Positions 11,218-24,100 of a DNA stretch of 64,000 nucleotides are shown here, one piece after another; the first letter of the stretch is position 1; every line of letters begins with the position of its first letter. This DNA comes from Fragum whitleyi (lineage: Eukaryota > Mollusca > Bivalvia > Cardiida > Cardiidae): contig OX411544.1 in the NCBI GenBank assembly GCA_948146395.1, forward strand, positions 57,527,642 through 57,591,641. The letters run 5' to 3'. The position numbers and the translations under genes are program-made. The notes below the pieces were generated by a model. That model searched no databases and was not told the DNA's origin. It was given only the letters and a program-made list of their open reading frames with translations.

Positions 11218-14200
11218 CTGGAAAAAAATGTCAGATTTAAATTAGCAATAAATATTTGTTGCAGCAGAAGATTCATTTATCGTTCATTTTGTTACACAGC
11301 TCTAATTTCACATATGTGAAAATAAAGCTTTTGTTGTTCTCTTTAAGAAGCTTTTTTTATCTTACTTGATAAAGAAGTGATAATTCTATTTCTTTCAAGC
11401 AAAAATTAGACAACATGTGAAAATTGTTGGACACATTTGCTTAAAGAGTGTCATTTTGTATGTGATTTCATTGCAACATCATGACTCATTTGTTTATTGG
11501 ATCCTGCATAGACTATGTAAAAAAGGACAAGGTATAATATTTTGGTAATTTTACTGATTTGACCATAAGATTAGCTACCATTATCTATGCATTTAAATGT
11601 ACGTATTCGGGTCATTACGGACATAAGTTAACAGCCAAAACTGGGGCGTTAGGGTGAGAAAACGTGGATTAATCACGCGCCGTTCATGCCTGGCTTTTTA
11701 ACTTATATATCCTCTATCTAAGGCCTATACAGCCTATCAATTTCAATGATGGTTATATTTTTCTGCAACATTTGTTAAATTTTAAAATATAAATCAAAGA
11801 ATTTTGTTAATGATATGTCAAAGATTCGATTTTGACAAGTATACATATTGAGAAGTAAAATGCATCTAACAAATTCATGGTTTACATAAAATTAAAGCTT
11901 AACTAAAGACGTTGATCTAATTCCCCCATTAAATTTTGAGACGTCATGAATTTACCAATCAATGGCCGTATTAACAAAAGTGAAGGTGCAAAGCATGACA
12001 CATTTTTGCTGGTGATTTCATAGGTTTGTGGCTCGTTTTGAAGCGATTCCGTGAATTATTTCCCAATCTCCCCTGAATAAATATCGTAGTTTTCATTTTC
12101 ATGCAATGAAAGCATCAATTCACATTTTTTTGGGCGTTAACATTTGCAGAGACTCTAAAAATGCATTAACACCCTCGTGCATCACACTCGGGCGTTTAAC
12201 CATTTTTTGGTCTCTGCAAATGTTAACACAAGAAACAACATGAATTGATGCTAAATTATATCTTGACAAATACACTATAAAGCATTTTAAAAACCTATTT
12301 GTTCTACACCATTTTTGGTTTATTTCCCTTGATTTTGCTTCATGCACAATACTCATAACAAGTAGATATAATTGAAAGAACAAAATCAATACCATATAAG
12401 ATCTGATACAGCAAAATTTAATTTTCTCCCAATCTAACACCCTTACATACTGAAGAAAGTAAGCTACAGAAAACATCACATAACAAGAGAACCATGATGG
12501 TCCTTAATCCCTTGTCAAAATTTATAGAAATGTATATGAAAACTAATGTACAAACCTTTCACAGTTCTGATGATATATACACCAGTAGGTCTGTAAAACC
12601 TACTTTCAGACCCAGTCTGTGGACAATAACAGAGCTTGTCGCCTCCACCACCACCCTTCACTCTCTTCATATCTAATCTGTAAGATATATTGGATCTTTC
12701 ATCTGATTTATTTCAGAAAAGTTGATCCTAACGCTAACAGAGTCTAGCATTGAAATGCTATTTAGCAAGCCTGGGCTTGCTTAATAACTTTTCTTTTCTA
12801 GATGAGGTTAAGATAAGTTTGTCTCAAAGAAAACTGAGTAACAAAATAGAGCTGTCGCAAAGTGGACTCAACCCCCCAACCGGGCTTTGTCAAATGAACA
12901 AAGGCTGACTCAGACCCTGACCTTTTACCTGTGATCCCAAAACAATGTGGGCTCTTCCTCGGGCCATAAGCAGCATTTGTATGAAGATTCAAGATTCTAG
13001 ATCACTTGGTTTTTAAGTTAGAGTCTAGAAACAACAATGACTAGGGACAGACATACAGACATGGTGAAACCAATATACCCCCCTCTGTTTCGTAGGCTGG
13101 AGGTATAGATATTTTAATCACATAAACAATAATATTGACTTTTTTCCAAAGAAATACTGTATTAATTTTCAATTAATATGACATAATAACTGAATCTTAT
13201 ATAGGCTTAAAGCAATTGGCAATGGAAAGTCTTTTACAACTCTGATCCTGTCTTGTAACCTTGACCTTAATATCTGAAGATGTGTATCCTTGAAATCACC
13301 ATGCCATATACTGGTAAGAAGATTTAAGTAATTGGCAGTGTTAAGTTTAGCTTAAGTTTGAATTATAGACATTATTTAAACAATGTGCCCCGATCTTTTG
13401 ACATGCGGGTATAAAATGTCATCAATAGGAAGAGAAATCTTTCATCAATTTCACAATTTCTTAAATGATGCTAATGACCATAATTCAGAGTCTGCAACAG
13501 TTGGCAATTATGACTAGTATTAAATTTGTCATTTGGTATTAGATTAGCTGAACAATGGTCTGTTTGTTTGATTGAATAGGGTTTAATGCTACTTTAAAAA
13601 CCTCTCAGTTATATTTCAGAAGCTGGAGCACCTAACAATGGATTCCTGTTATTTCTCGCACAAGTACTAACATGAAAACTTATTCTAGCCTCTAGCTGCT
13701 ATTCCACATATGTTTACAATTATCAACCCATTGGTGGGAGACGAATTGTCAGAAAGGATATGTGCCACCATCAGCGACCTTGTTATTGGGAGGTTGACGC
13801 ACTACTAACTGTGCTAGCTTATGAATGGCCTAAAAACTAACCTGCTAAAAATAAGCTCCATATCTTCAAACTTATGAATCTCTGGGACCACAATTTTTGC
13901 TAGGTCTGACCTTGTATCTTTTGTAATGGCTTTGACAAACTTCTGTAATTTCTGCATTCTGAAACAGAACATCAGAGATACAGATAAGAAAGGAATTAAA
14001 TCTTCTAAAATCTTAATTTCTCAATGAATTCTAAGGATGTGGGTATTCATGTTAATCACGTTGGCAAGATGATTGCAATGAGTGCCAACAAGATAGAGGT
14101 TGTGCTATAATTACTGGAAAACTCGGATCTAACATAAACAAGAGGACCATGATAGTCCTTGATTGCTCACCTGAGTGTCTTTGACCCCTGGGACATCACA

Positions 14201-17200
14201 TTAATTAAATAGGCAGATGTCAAAAATGAGATAATTTCTACATAAGATCAATACCATGGACTGTTTTCAGCCAAGAGCAAGAAGGGTATGCCTTTTTGCT
14301 CTTTAGATACTATGTAAAAAGGGAAGTGCCCGCGTGAACAAACTTGGTAGGGGCCCACTAGATGATGCTACATTCTAGATATGAAAGCTGTGTGCCCTCT
14401 GGATTCAGAGAAGAAGATTTTAAAAGATTTTCGGTCTTTGAATCTATGTAAAAAGGGTTGCGCTTGGGTGGAGCCCAAATATGATCCTAGGGTCTTGATA
14501 TGAACAAACTTGGTAGAAGTCCGCTAGATGATATTACATAACAAATTTGAAAGCTGTCTGCCTTCTGGTTTCAGAGAAGAAGATTTTCATATTTTCACCC
14601 TTTTAGTTAAGGGTAAAGGGAAAGTTAAGGGTGGATTTCATTTATTTGAACAACTTTGGTAGAGTTTGACCCAGGGAACATCCCTGCCAAGTTTCATCAA
14701 GATTGGCCAACTGGTTTAGGAGGAGAAGATGTTTAAAGAAATTAAAAGGCATAACACATGACGGACGATGCACAACAGACGACTGACAACTGACGCTGGA
14801 CATTGTACGATCACAATAGCTCACCTTGAGCACTTCGTGCTCAGGTGAGCTAAAAAAATCCCCTCTATCTTTAGCTCTAATATCATAGAGAAAATAAGGG
14901 TTTGTTTCAGTATCAGAAAGATTCATTTTCTGAAGAACAATGAAATACATTAGGCCAATAGATATGAAACTTCTGATCTTTTTTCAAAATTGCATTATAA
15001 CAAAGGACCTGAAAGCACTGGAAACTCTAACTGTGAGTTAATCTTTCCTTTCAGTATCAAGTTTGTAAACAACTCTGGCTTTGACAGACAATCAGATGGT
15101 GAAGACTCAGATCAGACAGCACATATTTACAGTCGGTCATTGTCTATACATCTTGCAAAAACTAGAATGTTCCAGGTATGGAATGACAATTACAAGTATA
15201 TATTAAATTGACCTATGATCACCAACTTAAACTTATGATCTATACTTATTTATACTTATAAATACTAATCAATCAACGGCAACAACAAGAAAATCATGGT
15301 GGTTCTATATTGCTCACCTTTGTCTCTTTAAGGCCATTTTTTTCAGCAAAAGTCATAGTCTTATAAATACTTGTAATCCCTGCATGGGACACTATAATTT
15401 TCAATAAGATTCATCTTTGTGACTAGAAAGATATTCTGACTACGTTTCAGGCTCCTGCTAGAGTGTAAATAAGAAATGTTTCATTATGGCCCCTTTTGCT
15501 TTGATATATAATAGATTCTTCCCATTTTCAAAAGGGTTTATCCTTGATATCTGACAAATGTTCTGACTAAATTTCATAAAGATTGGGCCATATTTGTGGC
15601 CACTAGGTGTAAACAAGAAAATTGTCATAAAAGCTCCTTTTTTCATGATATGGCATGGAATCTTCCCACTTTCGATCGTATTTATCTTTATGACCTTAAA
15701 ACAATCTGATTAAATTTCATGAAAATTGAGCTAAATTTGTTGCCTGTAAAGTTAATACACTTAAATTGTTGATGTCTGAAGACAGATGACAGATGACAGA
15801 CATTAAATGATCACAAAAGCTCACCTTAAGCATGCTATGCTCAGGTGAGTTAACAAAATACAAAGATGATACAAACCTTTCAGTAAAATGTAGCTGCCTA
15901 ACATCTTTTCCAAACAGAAACAATGCATCTAAGGCATGGATGGATGTGACTTTTCTCTGGCCTGATCCCTAGTTAGAATAACAAAAGAACTCAACAAGAA
16001 TTTTGCATAGGTTTCAAAAAGATTCATGGATTTATAACTCTTATTAGTCTCTTATCACAGAAAACAGCATTCTTTCAATAATCATCCATTAATCTAACCT
16101 AAACAACTCTAACAGCACACATCTTGACAAGTGAATAGTCACACATTTTTCTAATTACATTGTAAATGTGATAGCTAAGTTTTAGAAATAGTCATTTGAG
16201 ACTTTAGGCCTTTGAAAATTTGTAGACAAACAATATGTCTTTAAGCTTGAACATAAATAAAGCTATAACTACCTCCCCTTTAAATTCTATAACTTTCTCA
16301 GCTTCTATCAGTGTATCACGGGGTAACTCTAGCCTTAAACCTTCCTCTAACTTTCTCCAGAACCCATTCATCTGGCTACTTTGATAGAACACATGCGATC
16401 TCTGAAATTATACCATCAGATAAGATCATTTTCAGCGGTACACTAGTTCATGACAAGAGGGCCGTTGGCCCTGGGTTCCTCACCTGAGAAAAAAGCTTCA
16501 TTACCTAGGTATGTCCATGCAACCACAGAAAAAGAGATTTTCACTTATTCAATCAGATAACATCTGAAATAATCCTCCCCCCCCCCTCTGCTCCTCCCCT
16601 GGTCATTATTTATTTAAGCTTTTTTCATAAAAGGTCTGTGATCAGCTAATCTATGCCAGATATACAGGCTGAGTCTGAGACTTGTAAAGTTTTCTTTAAT
16701 GAGTTGATCAATCCATGTCAAATATAAAGGCTGTAGGGATTCAAAATTCTCAACAAAGCACTCCCCCCTCCCCAAAGATGCTCTGCACCTGGTGAATCTA
16801 CAGTCATGATTTTATCTAATTCATTAATGTCCATATGCTGATCATCCATACCAATTTTCAAGTCTGTAGGACTCCAGGTTCATTAGAAGAAGTTTAAAGA
16901 TTTCAAAAATGATCCAAAGTACTACCCCCTCCCCAAGACACTCAGCACCTGGTGACCCTACAGCCATGATTTTAGCTATTTTTATTAATGTCAATGTATT
17001 GATCACCAATGACAATTTTCAAGTCTGTAGGGTTCCTGATCCAGGAGAAGAATAAGGTTAAAGATTTCAAAATTGATCCAAAGTACTACCCCCTCCCCCC
17101 TCATGCTCCGCACCTGGTGGCCCTACATTCATGATTTTAGCTATTTTATTTAAGATACATATGCTTATCATCCATGCTAATATTGAAGTATGTAGGGCTC

Positions 17201-18145
17201 CTGGTTCATTAGAAGATGAAGGTTAAAGTTACAAAATTTTCACAAAAGTACTACCCCCTCCCCCCCTGGTGCTCCGCACCTGGTGGCATTACAGTCATGA
17301 TTTTAGCTATTTTTATTAAGGTCTATGAGCTGATCCTCCATGCCAATTTTCAAGTCTGTAGGGCTTGTGGTTCAGAAGAAGAAGGTTAAAGATTACAAAA
17401 TTTCACAAAAGTACTACCCTCTCCTCCCTGGTGCTCCGCACCTGGTGGCATTACAGTCATGAATTTAGCTATTTTAATTAAGGTCTATTAGCTGATCCTC
17501 CATGCCAATTTTCAAGTCTGTAGGGCTTCATGTTCAGAAGAAGAAGGTTAAAGATTACAAAATTTTCACAAAAGTACTACCCTCTCCTCTCTGGTGCTCC
17601 GCACCTGGTGAATCTACAGTCATGATTTTAGCTATTTTTATAAAGTTCTATATGCTGATCATCCATGCCAATATTCAAATCTGTAGGACTCCTGGTTCAG
17701 AAGAAGAAAAAGGTTAAAGATTACAAAATTTTCATCAAAGTACTACCCCCTCCCCCTGGTGCTTCGCACCTGGTGGCCCTACAGATATGATTTTAGCTAT
17801 TTTTATTAAGGTCTATGAGCTGATCATCCATGCAAAATTTTAAGGCTGTAGGGCTTCATGTTCAGAAGAAGAAGAAGGTTAAAGATTACAAAATTTACCC
17901 AAAGTACTACCCCCTCCCCCTGGTGCTCAGCACCTGGTGGCCTAACAGATATAATTTTAGCTATTTTTATTTAGGTCTATGAGCTGATCATCCATGCAAA
18001 ATTTCAAGGCTGTAGGGCTGCTAGAAGAAGAAGAATTTTAAAGATTTTCTTAAATTTTAAACTTTGGTTGCCATAGCAACTGGAGTTTTTCACCAATTTC
18101 AATTCTTTTAGCAATTCTTTAAGGGTATCACCTAAGGAACATTTC

Positions 18146-18177
<32 letters not shown>

Positions 18178-21100
18178 TAGGACGAGATGTCATTTACAGA
18201 AATTGTTGACGGAAGACAGACGGACGCCGTACAAAAGGTGATCACAATAGCTTACTTGAGCACATTGTGCTCAGGTGAGCTAAAAATTCAAAAATGTTGC
18301 AGTACATTCATAACCTTTCTTTGACGCTTTGTAGAAGATCACTGGGAAATAAAGGTTGATCATAGATAAACTAAAAACTTTTGTCTCATTTTGTATTAAA
18401 GAAATTGAATAGTTGTTTGTTTTCTAAGAAAGATCAATTAATATTTCATTTTGTGAACAATAGAAGCTGTATTTTCACTTGTGGCTGTGCCACTTGTAAC
18501 ATAAGCTTTTGTTGTTCTCTCAATGAAATATGAATCAATCTTACAAAGAATCAAATGATTATCCTCTATGAAATTATGTTTCATAAATGATATATTGTAT
18601 TGTGGTATAAAAAGTCAATATCCAACAAAACCCAATGTTTTACAAATGTAAACATTTGTTTGATTTATTTAACAAACTGTTAAATTAATCTTCTCTCATT
18701 TCTCTATTTCATCACAAATGTGGATGAATTTAAATAAGTTCTCTTAACTATTTCTTGAAATTCTTTTCAGATATAATTATAAAGTTTTTAACTGTCAGAA
18801 TGTACTTATGTTCCTTTTATACCTCTTTTTCCATTTTTTATACTTGCACAGAATTTCAAATAGTTTACCCCTAATCCTAATACATAAATTCTGTTTTGTG
18901 GCAAGTCCCCAGTTACGATACATCTATAATCATAGGCACTCTTTATGGTCCGTAAGTTTTCAGCAGACAGAGCCTCAATTACATGATCTAGTCCTACATC
19001 CTCATTCTGAAAATTATAGAAAAGTTTCCAAGGTTGAAATTTACTATCATCATGCCAACAAAACATAATTTTCACATGATTACAAAAGCCAAACTTTTAT
19101 TCCAAGACAGCCAAAGTAAGAACTAGAAAGTTTTAGCAATAAATTATCTGTCAAAAAATACTCCTTTTACATTTTGATTAATCTTAATTTCAAATTCTCA
19201 TTCACTTTAACCTATGCTGTATCAAACTTTGCAGAATCACATTAAAATCAATTAGTTGAAAGCACTAACATCTTTTGTTTTTTGAGACAATATTTACTTT
19301 GAAAATTTATAAGATTTAGTCTTTTCTGGTACAAAGAGGAAAATCAGGTGGTAAAGACTACAATATTTTTGTCAAAGCAAAGTATTCCAGGTTCAGCATG
19401 ATGACATGTGTTAAATTGGCCATCTGCATCCCACTTCAAATTGGATTATGTCATCATCCAGTCATGTGGAAATGTCTGCGTACTTAACCCATTCTCTCAG
19501 AAAAGACAGTTCATAGTCTTACAAATTTGATACAAAGATTCAATGAAACTTACATCCAAAAGTTCTTCGATCTTCTTCTTTGGATTTGATTTTGGTGGTG
19601 CCGCCCTAACTTTGTCTTCAACCTTTGGAATAACATAATAGTTAATTAAATAAAGATATAAAGGGAAATTTTTTAGCATTCATTTGGGTATTGAACAAAA
19701 AACCTAAAAGAGCACTTTGAATAAGTGGTTTCTGACATAAGTGTAATTAGGTCATAATTTTCATTTATCTTTCATCTTTTTGCAGTAACAAGAATTCCCC
19801 AAACCATGAAGAAGAAACACTGGTCAGTCTTTATCTTTGTATAATAATTTTGCAAGCACTTTTTCTCATTCTAAAGCTTTACAATTTCAGTTTCCTTCTT
19901 TCTCCCCTATTCCCTTGCAGAACTTTTTGTATATCAGACAATAACATTTTGTCAAAGAAACATCAAAAAAACGATTACTTTTTGTACAATTTTATTGCCC
20001 AGTATCTTTTTACAGGTCAAGAAACATTGAAAACTATGAGTTCTAAAAATAAGATTATAAATGATTTTCAGTGGTTCATCATTATCCAGATCAACCCAAC
20101 AAATGAGTGCTTCTCTGAAATTCTTTTTAAATCACCCAAAACATAAATTGCTCTCATCCTTGATAAAGGACTTCACATAAATACAAGCAGACATGTTGAT
20201 TCATTGGATCCTGATAATGTAAACTCATTATTTCTCATCCAAACCCTATGATGTGGATACTCATTCCAATGAGCATATACAGCATAGGATTTCATTGATG
20301 GACAAATGATTTTCTTTTTTTTAAAAATGGAATCACTCCCTCTATCTGTAGTAAATATACCTACCTTCCACTTCTCGAGTAGTTTAGATCTTACATCAGC
20401 TTGTCTAGTTTCATACAAATTTCTGTAAAAAAACACAGGTTGATAATCAAAAGGATCAAAAAATTGTGTCTGGGAAACACAACAGACCTTGTAACAAGCC
20501 TTTTTTTTAAATTAATCTTTTATAATTAATACCAAGGGGACATCACAAAACTTTTTTAAGTGCCAATATAAACACTTAAAATGGTTTTGTACTGCTCCCT
20601 TGATAGGACCTTGTCAAATGACCTTAATCTTGTCACAATCTGACATTTTTCAATAAGGGGGAACTGGTGAATAGTATTTGTGCCCCCCCCCCCCTTAAAC
20701 GAACAAATGATATGGAGTAGGGTTCATAAATAAATTATATTTCAAATATTCATAAGGCTTATTTGCCCACAGTAGCATTTATAACCACACGATGAAGATA
20801 TTTTGCTAAGGTAGCTTTGTATGAAAAAAGTAGTTGATTCTAGAATTTTATATAAACCCTTGTCATACTGAACCTGGAATATTTCGGCTGTGGCAGGAGG
20901 CATAGACAAAGATCTTAGTCTTAGTCTTTACTGCCTGGTTTTCATTTTTAAACCAGAAGAACATTTTATAAAACAAAAATTAATCAGTAGCTCTAAATAT
21001 GAGCACTTGTGCTTTCTGCCCTTTGATTTTGATGAAATTTTGCATACATTTCTATTCAGCATGACAGGGGTTAAGCATTCAGCACAAAACTATTATACAT

Positions 21101-24100
21101 ACCTACATATTTTTACAAGCACTGAGAATTGTTTTGTCCTGACCCCTTGATATTAACTTAAGTGCTTTCATCTATCACAATAACATCCAAACAAGAGTAC
21201 TGCCTTTGCAACACTTGGCTATAGGTGCTGGATAATGTAAACAAGGTGCCAAATTGTCACAAGATACGCCGGTCACACTGCTTAGTATTAACTGGGGGTT
21301 TGAATAGAACTGAGGTTATAGTGAATGAATATTTTTTGCACCCATGAAGTTTCATGATCCTAGCTGTTATACTTTAAGAGGTATACTCCGGACAAGATTC
21401 TAGTATGAAAAACAACAATGGACAATAACTAAAAACAAGGTGCCAAATTGTCACAAGATACGCCCGTCACACTGCTTAGTATTAACTGGGGGTTTGAATA
21501 GAACTGAGGTTATTTTGAATGAATATTTTTTGCACCCATGTAGTTTCATTATCCTAGCTATTATACTTTTACAGATATACTCCGGACAAGATTCAAGTCT
21601 GAAAAACGACAAAGGGCAATAACTCAAAAAATAGGCCAGGTAGAATTATGGTTATTGTACACTGCACTACCCCTTGGTTAGATCTATACACCCATGCAGT
21701 TTCATGATCCTAGCTATTATACTTGTAGAGATATACTCCGGACAAGATTCAAGTCTGAAAAACAACAAAGGGCAATAACTCAAAAAATAGGCCAGGTAGA
21801 GTTATGGTTCTTGTGCACTGCACCTCCCCTTGGTGAGATCTATACACCCATGAAGTTTCATGATTCTAGCTATAATACTTTTACAGATATACTCCGGACA
21901 AGATTCAATTCTGAAAAACAACAAAGGGCAATAACTCAAAAACAAGGCCAGGTAGAGTTATGGTTCTTGTGCACTGCACTCCCCCTTGGTGAGATCTATA
22001 CACCCATGAAGTTTCATGATCCTAGCTTTTATACTTTAAGAGATATACTCCGGACAATATTCTAGTATGAAAAACAACAAAGGGCAATAACTCAAAAAAT
22101 AGGCCAGGTAGAGTTATGGTTCTTGTGCACTGCACTCCCCCTTGGTGAGATCTATACACCCATGAAGTTTCATGATCCTAGCTATTATACTTTAAGAGAT
22201 ATACTCCGGACAAGATTCTAGTATGAAAAACAACAAAGGGCAATAACTCAAAAAATAGGCCAGGTAGAGTTATGGTTCTTGTGCACTGCACTCCCCCTTG
22301 GTGAGGTCTATACACCCATGAAGTTTCATGATCCTAGCTATAATACTTTAAGAGATATACTCCGGACAAGATTCAAGTCTGAAAAACAACAAAGGGCAAT
22401 AACTCAAAAAATAGGCCAGGTAGAGTTATGGTTCTTGTGCACTGCACTCCGCAATGATGAGAAGAATATAATTGCCAAGTTTGAAGTCAATCGGACTTCA
22501 AGTGACAGAGTTATGCTCCGGACAAAGAAGTGGACGCCGCCGGACGCCCGGACGCCCGGACGCCCGGACACCCGGACGCCCGGACGCCCGGACAACCGGA
22601 CGCCGGACGCCACGGGTGATCCCATAATACGTCCCGTCTTCGACGGGCGAATAAAAATTGGCCAGGTAGAGTTATGGTTCTTGTGCACTGCACTCCCCCT
22701 TGGTGAGATCTATACACCCATGAAGTATCATGATCCTAGCTATTTTACTTTTAGAGATATACTCCGAACAAGATTCTAGTATGAAAAACAACAAAGAGCA
22801 ATAACTCAAAAAATAGGCTAGGTAGAGTTATGGTTCTTGTGCACTGCACTCCGCAATGATGAGAAGAATACAATTACCAAGTTTGAAGTCAATCGGACTT
22901 CAAGTGACAGAGTTATGCTCTGGACACAGAAGTAGACGCCGCTGGACGCCATAGGTGATACCATAATACTTCCCGTCTTCGACGGGCGTATAAAAATCTA
23001 AGTTGAAAAAGGGGCACAATTCTTACAAAAATGCTTTCATAGATATTCCCCTTAGTTGTCTGGATAGCTCTTGTGATAAGGAACACACATGCCATGTTTC
23101 ATGAAGATATCTTCAATATTGACAGAGAAAGGACCAAGTTTACAGTTTGTCATGCCAACTCTTTTGCCTACCCCTAAGTCAACACCAGCAACAACGCCAA
23201 TGTGAATGATGTCAAGGTGATCAGAATATCTTGGATTTTCTCTGAAAACAGCTCAGCTTAAAAACAAAATGAATGTAACAAGTAGACTTACGTATTTTGG
23301 GTAAATTTTCGAATCTTCTTTAAATTTCTTATTTGAAGTTTACCTATGCTGAAAAGAAAGATGTGAAATTTCTACAAAACAAATCGATCTTTCAGTACAT
23401 GAGCAAAATAACATTTTCTATTTTCATTCATCAGACTTTCTCATTTCAATATGAAAATGTAATAGTGCAAATTGGCTATACATCATTTTTTGAAAACAAA
23501 TCTTGATAGGTGCTCTTGAAAGATCTGATGTGCATTTGTTAGAACTAGATTCTTCAGATTCTAGTTAAGTTTTTAAAGATAAAGTATTGGTAGAGCGAGG
23601 TCTTTAAGCTGCTAAATAAGAATCTTAAGAAATCTAAATGAAGAAAGAAGCTTGCTTGACATAGGTTTAAACGAGTGGTCTTGATGATGTCAAATGTTGT
23701 CACTCAAAATATTAAAGAACATTCATTATGATGTTTTAAAAATCTTATTCACTCAATTTTTCATCATTTCTCTAATGAAGGCACCTCTGGTGCACTGTTT
23801 TGTCGTCCTGATTGCAGGGCTTATTTTTCTAAGAACGTAAAAAAGTAGCATGGTACGGCAATGATTCTCACCTGTCATTTGAAACACACATATATTCAAA
23901 AAACGCTTCATTGTTGATAAGATATGACAATGGGACTATATCTGTGATATCTTCCATAGACGTAGGACTCAATAGTCTATTGAGATCAACATTGATTTCA
24001 TGAAAATACTGTCGGACGGATTCTTTATCTTCTCGTAACCCTTTACAGACTAGGTATCTGAAACAAAGCAGATAGGAAGAGTATATATAGAGATAATGAA

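Noticed and set aside
12120..12479. Open frame of 119 codons on the minus strand
   Set aside because: Composition is random for an AT-rich intron and it overlaps a hairpin. It is in the intron upstream of CMTR1 exon e20 and ends without a useful splice site.
16785..17940. Regularly spaced repeats resembling a CRISPR array
   Set aside because: Units of about 164 bp are contiguous with no spacers, and the setting is a eukaryotic intron.
21694..22779. Open frames of 123 and 166 codons
   Set aside because: They repeat the same 52-codon block because the underlying DNA unit is 156 bp. They are a repeat array and not a repeat protein.
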